A stretch of 10,893 bases of DNA from Actinomycetota bacterium. GTDB lineage: Bacteria > Actinomycetota > Actinomycetes > Nanopelagicales > Nanopelagicaceae. The DNA is taken from the NCBI GenBank assembly GCA_009702205.1, contig WLIM01000024.1, forward strand, positions 1 through 10,893, written 5' to 3'. A model generated the notes under the pieces. That model was not told the DNA's origin. It did not search any database and saw nothing but the letters and a program-made list of their open reading frames with translations. Below are positions 1 to 6,700 of the stretch, piece by piece. The position numbers and the translations under genes are program-made. Position 1 is the stretch's first letter, and each line of letters starts with the position of its first letter.

Positions 1-1
1 A

Positions 2-36
2 AGGGCCGCGAATCCTTTTAAAGGATTTGCGGCCCT
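2..36 (-). terminator. Strong inverted repeat, probable intrinsic terminator
   Basis: Positions 2-18 pair with 20-36 around a centre at 19. The only imperfect pair is 10/28, which is G-U if transcribed rightward and an A-C mismatch leftward. The outer half is GC-rich (GGGCCGC / GCGGCCC) and the inner half AT-rich. The hairpin lies 18 bp beyond the stop codon of the small minus-strand gene, the right place to end the leftward transcript carrying uvrD2 and that gene. The U-tract expected after the stem would fall beyond the left edge; only two T residues (minus strand) are visible. On the plus strand the stem is followed by GGGGCTTTT, so a bidirectional terminator shared with an unseen rightward gene is possible. 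Confidence 0.7.
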
Positions 37-54
37 GGGGCTTTTAGCTATCGG

Positions 55-225
55 TTAGCCGATAGAGCTCCAGGATCCGCGCTTTGCATAGGCTGCATAA
101 TTGGCAGCGAAGGCAAAATGCTTATGTGTTGAAGGCTTATTTGCTGTGTTTGCCACGTTGAAACGCGAAGTAGACACAGCGGAGATACCGCGTGTGCCTG
201 TTGTTGATACGAACTTCTGTGACAT
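55..225 (-). CDS. Small hypothetical protein (about 56 aa), Ser/Thr/Ala-rich and basic
   Basis: I do not recognise a family. The reading frame ends in TAA just before the hairpin at 2-36. From the ATG at 223-225 the product begins MSQKFVSTTG and ends GSWSSIG. It has no Cys, no signal peptide and no membrane segment, is rich in Ser, Thr, Ala and Asn, and has more Lys/Arg than Asp/Glu. A longer version starting at a GTG (247-249) would add eight residues. I prefer the ATG because a TAnnnT hexamer ends seven bases before it, with a TTG-type -35 18 bp further up, as in leaderless actinobacterial transcripts. Neither start has a convincing Shine-Dalgarno sequence. Codons favour AAG for Lys (4 of 4) and TTC for Phe (3 of 4), unlike the AAA/TTT-rich helicases nearby, which argues for a real and perhaps well-expressed gene. 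An overlapping frame from an ATG at 249-251 looks non-coding. Confidence 0.55.
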   Translation of the reverse strand: MSQKFVSTTGTRGISAVSTSRFNVANTANKPSTHKHFAFAANYAAYAKRGSWSSIG

Positions 226-232
226 GTCGAGA

Positions 233-262
233 AGGGTAACCCACGCCACATTGATGGCGCAA
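233..262 (-). promoter_or_regulatory. Candidate promoter for the small gene (leaderless)
   Basis: Read on the minus strand, TTGCGC (257-262) and TACCCT (233-238) are separated by 18 bp and fit a loose sigma-70 TTGnnn / TAnnnT pattern. The -10 ends seven bases before the ATG at 223-225, so transcription would begin at or next to the start codon, giving a leaderless mRNA. Only the most conserved hexamer positions match, so this rests on spacing and location more than motif strength. A pair of direct repeats lies immediately upstream. Confidence 0.35.
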
Positions 263-266
263 GTTA

Positions 267-297
267 ATTAATTTGGCAGATTCATTAATTTGGCAGA
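267..297. repeat. Two 14-bp direct repeats spaced 17 bp apart
   Basis: ATTAATTTGGCAGA occurs at 267-280 and again, identically, at 284-297, with three bases between. The pair fills most of the gap between the uvrD2 stop codon (304) and the small gene, just upstream of that gene's candidate -35. The position suits a tandem protein-binding site or AT-rich upstream element. A simple slippage duplication is equally possible from sequence alone. Confidence 0.6.
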
Positions 298-303
298 GGG
301 CTT

Positions 304-1965
304 CTAAAGAATGCCGCTCAAGAATGGGCTTGGAGTTCCGGAATACGAAAGGTGCAGTTCGCTCTTTGCGCGCGTAAGGCCAACGTAGAAAAGTCTGCGC
401 TCTTCTTCAACATCGTTGCCCATAGGCAAGATGCCATCGCTGATTCCGGCTAAGAAGACATGATCCCATTCCAAGCCTTTTGCAGCATGCAAAGTTGAGA
501 GAACGACGCCCGGAAGCGTTGGTGGATTGTTCTGTTCCGCACGATCTTCTAATTCGCGAAGATAAGTTCGTAGCGTCATTTGAGTACCTGCTACGGCGCT
601 CTCTTCTTGCATAGTTTTAGCCAGCGCTAAAAAGGCGTGGACATAATCGGTATCTCCAAAGGGGCGTAGGACATCTGCAAGATCGGTGTACCAACTCCCA
701 CCTTCGCTAGGCAGAACCGATGCACTTCTAATTACTCGCATTGCATCTCTGACATCCACTCGCTCAAAGAATTTTTCAGAGGATTTAATTTGAGATTCAA
801 TTCCAGCTGCACGAAGTTCGCGCTCGAAAATATCTAATTGTGAATTTGTCCGAGTCAAAATTGCTACTTCTATATGTTCCCCAGCCTTTGCACGAAGTTC
901 TGAGATCTTTTTTGCGATTGCGATTGCTTCACCGGCGTTGGATTCAAATTTAGCAATCTCTGGTTTCGCACCGTGTTCATTCATCGATGCAAGTTCGTGG
1001 CCGTGTTCACCGATCATGCCACCTTGTCGCAATATTGCATTCGCAGTTCCAATAATTTCTGGAGTAGAGCGATAGCCACGAGAAAGTCGAATCACTTGTG
1101 CCTTCGGGAAGCGCTTTGTGAAGCCAAGTAGGAACGATGAACTCGCACCCGCAAATGAGTAAATAGTTTGGGCGGCATCCCCGACAACGCAGATATCTTC
1201 GCGATTACCAACCCATAAATTTAATAGACGTTGCTGAAGTGGTGAGACGTCTTGATATTCATCAACAGTGAAATATCGATACTGATCACGTACACGTTCG
1301 CGAACGTCGCGATCTTCTTCCAACATCCCAACAGTTAAAAGTAGAACATCTTCAAAATCAATTGCGCGCTCTTGGCGTTTTAACGTTTCGTAAGCCTGAT
1401 AAACCTTAGAGATATCTTCAAAATTAGCTTTATCTGGTCTGTTATTTGGAATTCGAAGTGTTCGACCTGCACCAAGAGCGGATTCAACATATTCATCAGG
1501 TGAAATTTCTAAAACTTTTGCCCATTCAATTTCACTTGCGATTTCGCGAAGCGTTGAAGTTTGTGGAGTAAGTCCAGAATCACTTCGGTTTAGCGCTTCG
1601 GCAATAGCGCCAGACTTCATAGTCAAGAGCGATGGGAAGGCGCCGCCGAATGAATAGGGCCAGAAATACATCAACTGCTTAATTGCCGCCGAGTGAAAAG
1701 TTCTTGCGGTGGCATTTGGAATTCCAAGGCCGCGCAATCTGGCGCGCATCTCGCCAGCAGCTCGTGCGGTAAATGTGAGAGCTAAGGTTTTGCTGGAATC
1801 GGTTACACCAATTGCAATTGCATATGCGATGCGATGTGTAATTACTCGCGTCTTTCCAGTACCAGCGCCTGCAATTACGCAGACTGGGCCACGAACTGCA
1901 GTTACAACTTCCCGCTGTTCTGGATCTAGCGCTTCAAGAATTTGATCAACGCTTGCTGCTGGCAT
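304..1965 (-). CDS. uvrD2: UvrD2-like SF1A DNA helicase lacking the HRDC module
   Basis: This is a UvrD/PcrA-type 3'-5' DNA translocase. All SF1A motifs are visible in the 553-aa product: Q-motif LDPEQ near residue 14, Walker A GAGTGKT (33-39), Walker B DEYQD (235-239), motif III GDAAQTIYSFAGA (262-274), motif IV RGYRST (296-301), motif V TLHAAKGLEWD (491-501) and motif VI around ERRLFYVGLTRAK (522-534). The chain ends 19 residues after motif VI. Mycobacterial UvrD2 is about 700 aa and continues into a tetracysteine linker and an HRDC-like domain, both absent here. The ATG at 1963-1965 is chosen because GAGGG lies five bases upstream; two upstream ATGs and a TTG in frame lack this. The start overlaps the 3' end of nudC by 20 nt, implying one transcript and probable translational coupling. 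The uvrD2 name rests on family resemblance and the nudC neighbour; a generic UvrD paralogue is the alternative. Confidence 0.9.
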   Translation of the reverse strand: MPAASVDQILEALDPEQREVVTAVRGPVCVIAGAGTGKTRVITHRIAYAIAIGVTDSSKTLALTFTARAAGEMRARLRGLGIPNATARTFHSAAIKQLMYFWPYSFGGAFPSLLTMKSGAIAEALNRSDSGLTPQTSTLREIASEIEWAKVLEISPDEYVESALGAGRTLRIPNNRPDKANFEDISKVYQAYETLKRQERAIDFEDVLLLTVGMLEEDRDVRERVRDQYRYFTVDEYQDVSPLQQRLLNLWVGNREDICVVGDAAQTIYSFAGASSSFLLGFTKRFPKAQVIRLSRGYRSTPEIIGTANAILRQGGMIGEHGHELASMNEHGAKPEIAKFESNAGEAIAIAKKISELRAKAGEHIEVAILTRTNSQLDIFERELRAAGIESQIKSSEKFFERVDVRDAMRVIRSASVLPSEGGSWYTDLADVLRPFGDTDYVHAFLALAKTMQEESAVAGTQMTLRTYLRELEDRAEQNNPPTLPGVVLSTLHAAKGLEWDHVFLAGISDGILPMGNDVEEERRLFYVGLTRAKSELHLSYSGTPSPFLSGIL

Positions 1966-2875
1966 CTGCGCCCTCATTTTCATACCAAAAATCAATCATC
2001 TTGCGCGCGACGCTCATGCCGGGTGGCAAAGTCAGCGATTCATTTGCAATTGACTCGCGCATCTCATCTCGCGTTAACCAGCGAATTTCCTCAATCTCTT
2101 CACCGTCGGCAATCGCTTCATCAGGATTAATTGCTATTGCACTAAATGAGATCATGATTGAAGCTGGGAATGGCCACGGTTGTGAACCTAAATAAGTTAT
2201 ATCTTTTAATTTAATTCCAGACTCTTCAAATACTTCACGTAAAACTGTCTGTTCAAATGACTCACCTGGTTCAACAAATCCGGCAAAGCATGAAAATCTA
2301 CGTTCTGGCCAAATTTTCTGGCGCCCAAGTAAAATCCGATCTTTACTATCTTTGACTAAAACAATTACAGCGCCATCAGTTCTTGGATAATGTTCCGAGC
2401 CATCTGAAGTGCATTTGCGAAGTGAACCGCCATTTGCACTTACAGTTGGAACACCACAACGCGCACAGAATTGATGTGAGTGGTGCCAATTAGCAATTGC
2501 TTGGGTATGGATTGCCAGGCCCATCTCTAATTGCGATAAATAATCACCCAAAGTGCGAAGGGTCTGATAATTTTCAAGTAGCTCAAAGTTTTCGAAATCC
2601 TGGGCGTCGCTGCACCAAGCAAAATAAGCGATGCCATTATCTAGCCCTAGGAATAACTCTTCACCTTCGGCAAAACTTGCTCCAGTCTTAAGATCTGAAA
2701 TCTGGTCTGCATTTAGAAAATCCAATTCATTGTTGGCTTTAACTCTAAATTTTCCTGATGCGAAGTGCAAGATCCGGGCCTTGCGCCAAAGTCTTGCTAA
2801 TTCATCTGGTTGTAATCGAAGCTCGCCAGCGCGGTCGACCGCCTCACTCGCCAATGGCAACTTCAAAACATTCAC
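1946..2875 (-). CDS. nudC: NAD(+)/NADH pyrophosphatase NudC (Nudix; NAD-RNA decapping type)
   Basis: NudC hydrolyses NADH/NAD+ to NMN(H) and AMP, and family members remove NAD caps from RNA. The 309-aa product has the family layout: a variable N-terminal domain (about 1-130), a zinc-ribbon remnant, then the Nudix hydrolase domain. The Nudix box is perfect at 199-221 (G199, E205, R213-E214, E217-E218, G220), and the NudC signature SQPWPFP follows at 231-237. In the zinc ribbon C137, C140 and C155 are present, but the fourth Cys expected near 158 is replaced by Asp in C-TSDGSEHYP; a nearby His (H162) might substitute. The start is GTG at 2873-2875, with AAGG seven bases upstream; the next in-frame ATG (M118) is far too late. 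The 3' end overlaps uvrD2 by 20 nt, as in the nudC-uvrD2 neighbourhood of mycobacteria. The upstream gene is divergent, so transcription probably starts in the 66-bp gap. Confidence 0.93.
   Translation of the reverse strand: MNVLKLPLASEAVDRAGELRLQPDELARLWRKARILHFASGKFRVKANNELDFLNADQISDLKTGASFAEGEELFLGLDNGIAYFAWCSDAQDFENFELLENYQTLRTLGDYLSQLEMGLAIHTQAIANWHHSHQFCARCGVPTVSANGGSLRKCTSDGSEHYPRTDGAVIVLVKDSKDRILLGRQKIWPERRFSCFAGFVEPGESFEQTVLREVFEESGIKLKDITYLGSQPWPFPASIMISFSAIAINPDEAIADGEEIEEIRWLTRDEMRESIANESLTLPPGMSVARKMIDFWYENEGADASSKR
1971..1975 (-). promoter_or_regulatory. Ribosome binding site deciding the uvrD2 start
   Basis: GAGGG on the minus strand lies five bases before the ATG at 1963-1965, inside the last codons of nudC. 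It is the clearest Shine-Dalgarno match in the window and favours this start over the in-frame ATGs at 1975-1977 and 1981-1983 and the TTG at 1993-1995. Confidence 0.6.
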
Positions 2876-2909
2876 CCGCCGACCTTACTAGGGCAGGCAA
2901 ATCACAGCG

Positions 2910-2926
2910 AGCCGGCGGCTAAAGCC
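2910..2926. repeat. Overlapping short inverted repeats in the nudC/EEP divergent gap
   Basis: AGCCGGCGGCT (2910-2920) is a perfect inverted repeat around a single central base. Its right arm also pairs in GGCTAAAGCC (2917-2926). They sit between two divergent starts, just upstream of the EEP -10, where a repressor operator would fit. Arms of four to five bases are short enough to arise by chance. Confidence 0.25.
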
Positions 2927-2927
2927 T

Positions 2928-2933
2928 TATAAA
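2928..2933 (+). promoter_or_regulatory. Candidate -10 element for the EEP gene
   Basis: TATAAA at 2928-2933 matches the -10 consensus at five of six positions and ends eight bases before the ATG at 2942, so a transcript would start at or within a base or two of the start codon. No convincing -35 is seen at 16-18 bp. The alternative use of the nearby GTGAG as a weak Shine-Dalgarno cannot be excluded. Confidence 0.4.
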
Positions 2934-2941
2934 GTGAGCAA

Positions 2942-3733
2942 ATGCGCCTTACTTCCTGGAATTTATTGCATGGCCAAGGCGCGCAAAATTTTAAAGAAAT
3001 TGCCCACGAATTAAGCGTTGGCAATTCCGAATTCGTTATTGGTCTCCAAGAAGTAGATGCTTTTCAAGATCGATCAGATCAAGTATTCCAAGTAGCAGAA
3101 TTGGCATCCGAACTTTGCGCAGAGAATTTTGCATTTGCTAGATGTGTAATTGGAACGCCAGGTTTTAAGTGGCGAAAATTAAAAGCGAATGAAGCAATCT
3201 TGCTTACAAATGGCGCTGGTGCGCCGGACGATAATCCTGCCTCGTATGGCATTGGAATGATTACAAATATCCCAGTTATCAAATGGGAGGTGCTTGCCTT
3301 AGGTAAATCTCCGATTGGACTCCCCTTAGCTTTTCCTGCAGATTCTGGCGGTAAAAAAATTAGATTCATTTACGTAAAGGATGAACCGCGTTACGCCCTT
3401 GCTGCCCAACTTTCTAATGGTTGGAGCGTTGTTAACACTCATCTCTCATTTGTTCCAATTGTAAATTTGATTCAACTAATTCGAGTAAAACGCTGGTTAT
3501 CAAAGATGCCCGGGAAGCACATTTTGCTTGGAGATTTGAATCTGCCTTTTAATATTCCAGTACGAGTTTCTAAATGGAAATCGCTAGTTAAGGTAGCAAG
3601 TTATCCGACTTGGCAACCAAAGATTCAATTTGATTATATTTTGAGCGATAACGTGGCCGAAACTAGAATTAAACCAATAGCAATCAAGAGCGAGATAAGC
3701 GATCACTTACCAGTAACAATTGAAATTAACTGA
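2942..3733 (+). CDS. Endonuclease/exonuclease/phosphatase (EEP) family hydrolase
   Basis: The product is a 263-aa metal-dependent phosphoesterase of the DNase I / exonuclease III / synaptojanin fold. All core motifs are present in order: N7 in TSWNLLHG, E37 in GLQEVD, H167 in NTHLSF, D198 and N200 in GDLN, D231 in QFDYIL, and D254-H255 in the closing SDH. There is no signal peptide or membrane segment, so a cytoplasmic enzyme is expected. Internal signatures (GTPG followed by W, ASYG, WEVLAL, KDEPR) resemble a widespread uncharacterised actinobacterial EEP family as I remember it. The substrate (DNA, RNA, phospholipid or phosphoinositide-like) cannot be read from sequence. It is the only plus-strand gene supported, convergent with adnB and overlapping its 3' end by 31 bp. 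It occupies the place held by an unrelated gene (Rv3200c) in the mycobacterial cluster. A repair role is suggested only by position. The start is probably leaderless, behind a TATAAA. Confidence 0.88.
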   Translation: MRLTSWNLLHGQGAQNFKEIAHELSVGNSEFVIGLQEVDAFQDRSDQVFQVAELASELCAENFAFARCVIGTPGFKWRKLKANEAILLTNGAGAPDDNPASYGIGMITNIPVIKWEVLALGKSPIGLPLAFPADSGGKKIRFIYVKDEPRYALAAQLSNGWSVVNTHLSFVPIVNLIQLIRVKRWLSKMPGKHILLGDLNLPFNIPVRVSKWKSLVKVASYPTWQPKIQFDYILSDNVAETRIKPIAIKSEISDHLPVTIEIN

Positions 3734-6700
3734 CTTTCATCTAATAAGTCTGCTGGCCGAACGGTTTCATTAGAGCCAACATAATGAAAAGCTGCGCTGA
3801 TATTTTCAAGTGGAATATTAAATAACTTTGAATATGCCAAGCGATACATCGCTAATTGAATAGCTGCCGCAGCTAAGTCATCTCCGCTCTTTGTTTTGCC
3901 GGTCTTCCAATCCACGACTTCGTACTGTCCATTCGCTTCATAAACCGCATCAATCCGGCCGCGCAGTAAAACCCCGCCCAATACTGTTTCAAAGGGCACT
4001 TCGATTCCACCAGGTGCGGGATCGCGTTTGGCCCAATCACTTGCAAGCCACTTACTTTTCAACTCTTCGAGTGGAAGTTCATCAGGATCATTTTGCGTAA
4101 CATCAAAAGCATCTTCATCTAATACTTGTGGATCCTTATATTGTGCCTCAATCCATAAGTGGAATTGTGTTCCACGCCTTGCATATTTATCGATGTGATT
4201 TGGCATTGGGCGGCGAATATTTAAAGCAAGCTCATCTGGATTCTTTGCCAAATTAACAAGAGTTGATACTGACATCCTTGTTGGCAGATTAATGCTCAAG
4301 CCCTTCTTATTAGATCCAACTTCTCTAATTAATGCAATGGCATCATTTGCCAGACTAATTTCAGCTGGAGTTTTTGAGTGAGCAATAAGTTCTTGTGGGT
4401 CAGCAAATCCCGAAATACTCGAGATGTATTTGATACTTTCCTGAATGGTTTCACTTCGAGTTGATTTAACTGGCCAACTTCCAGTTCGTGGTTGTGTGCG
4501 AGTTGGATTTTCGGTTGTTGGTTTAGGCATCTCGAAAAGTTTATTATTTGTGCCAATTTCATCGACAGTATTCTCAACTAGGTTATAGAGAGAGCTGGCA
4601 TCGACAGGATCCATCCCGTTTCCAAACCATGAAGCTGTTGCTAATAAACTTATTTTTGCCCGCGTAAATGCAACATAAGCTAACCGCCATTCTTCTTCAG
4701 CTCTGCGCTTCTTCCATGATTCCTTTACGACATCTAACGCTTTTCGAACTTCGACATGCTTTGGTCCATTTGATGCTCCGCCAGATGGAAATACAAAGTC
4801 ATCGAATTGGTTGCCATCACCGCGAAGTGCAATTGGAAGCGCAGCAGAATTAGATGTCCATAAATCCAAACCTTTGCCTTCGCTTGGGAAGTTTTCAGTT
4901 ACTAACCCAGGAACTGCTACGAAATCCCACTCTGAACCTTTCGATGCATGCACAGTCAGAATTTGGACTGCATTCTTATTGGCAGCAACAGATACTGGCT
5001 TTAGCCCACCCTCTTCGGAATCTGCAATCTTTAACCACTCAAGAAATGTTGAAATAGTTCCGCCATTGCGTTGGAACTTAGCGGCTTCATCCAAAAATGC
5101 ATCCAAATGTTTGCGACCCTGGGCGTATCCATCACGGACCATAACTTCAGTATCTAAGAATAAGAAGCGCTCAGCTTCCATGATTGCATCTGTTATTGAA
5201 CCAACTAAGTATCGACGTAGTTCGCGTAGTTCTTTCGAAAATTTTAGTAATCGGGCATATCCAACTTCTGAGAAGTAAGACTTTGGTGCTTTTTCAAATA
5301 CCTCTAAAGCTTCGATTGCACTTCCGATTGCGAAATCTTCCGCCTCCATCATCTCTGGATTTGCCGCCTCCATAATTTTTCCAACGCTCTTACTAAGCGA
5401 TTGGTCAAAATCAGCAACCAAAGATCTTGAGAATTTTCCAAGCCCGGCTAAATCTCTTGGTCCAAGCGCCAACCTTGGGCCAGTCAATAACCGCATTAAC
5501 GATGATCCATTCTCTGGAAAAGTTAGTGTCCTAAGTAGCGCCAAAATATCTGCCACTTCCGGCACATGTATCAAACCGCCAAGCCCCACTACTTCGACTG
5601 GAATACTTTTTGCACGAAGGGCTTGTTCAATTTCACCGATATATTTTCGTGAACGAACTAGCACGGCAAAAGTTTGCGGATCATCAGGATCTGCAGTGCG
5701 CTCTGGCGCAAACCAGTGTTTCTCAAAGTGTTCGGCAATTGCATTTGCTTCCATAGAAAGTGTTTCGTACTGGCCACATGCAAGCGTTCCCTTGCCAGCG
5801 CCTGGTCGCAATTTCAAACGTTTAACGCTTGCAGCAGTGCCGCCGCGAGAAACAATTAATTCACCAATTTTATCAACTGTTCGATTGGCAATTTCCAAGA
5901 TGTTCTCATCATTTCGCCAAGTCGTAAGAAGATTATGTTCAATACATTTGGCGCTGCTCTGGCCAACAAAATGTTTTCCGAAGGTATCCAATGTTTGAGC
6001 ACTGGCGCTACGCCACCCGTAAATTGCTTGGTTTGGGTCTCCAACTGCTGTGACTGCGTGACCTTGGCCGAATAGCGCAGATAAGAATTTCACTTGGCTG
6101 ACCGAGGTATCTTGATATTCATCTAGTAAAACGATCTTAAATTTGCTTCGTTCGTTATCAATTATTTCTTGCCCAAAATCCGCGCTCACTAATTTTGCAG
6201 CAAGTGCCATTTGATCATTGAAAGTTAATAACCCGCGCTCAAAACGATAGCGCTCGTACTCTTCAATCATTGGAAGAATTGCAAGTCGCTCTTTAAGCGA
6301 AGCGGCTAAATCTCGGACTGGTTCATTTGATTGGGTGTCTGAAATCGTTGAGAATTTTGCAAGCATCTCTTCACAGAAAGCTCGAACTTGATTAGTAGTG
6401 ATTCCATGTTCGCCAAGCGCACCTGATAAGGCCATCACTTTATCTACAATGGTCTTTGCTGAATGTGTTATATCGCTGCCATTTATAGCATCGCTCTCAA
6501 AATTATTAACAATGTTATTTGCAATCTGCCATGCCGCAGCCTCACCAATTGGATCGGCACTAGCATCAACACCCATTCGTATTGCGTGTTCTGATAAGAC
6601 GCGCCCGGCATATGAATGATAAGTAGAGACAGTTACTGCAATATCTAGCTCTGATTTTGTGATTGGATCATTTGGAAGTAAGCCAATCTGACGAAGTTGA

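Noticed and set aside
48..251. Alternative minus-strand frame from ATG at 249-251 overlapping the small gene
   Set aside because: Its product is rich in Gln, Ser and Pro with scattered Cys, resembles nothing known, and its codons lack the bias seen in the overlapping frame.
1..303. Possible frameshifted HRDC or tetracysteine remainder of uvrD2
   Set aside because: No frame in this stretch has a CxxC pair or HRDC-like helices, and the strong hairpin at 2-36 closes the transcript.
4811..5278. Plus-strand open frame of 155 codons within adnB
   Set aside because: It is fully antisense to a well-supported motor domain, has no start signal, and its Ser/Arg-rich product is typical of a shadow frame.
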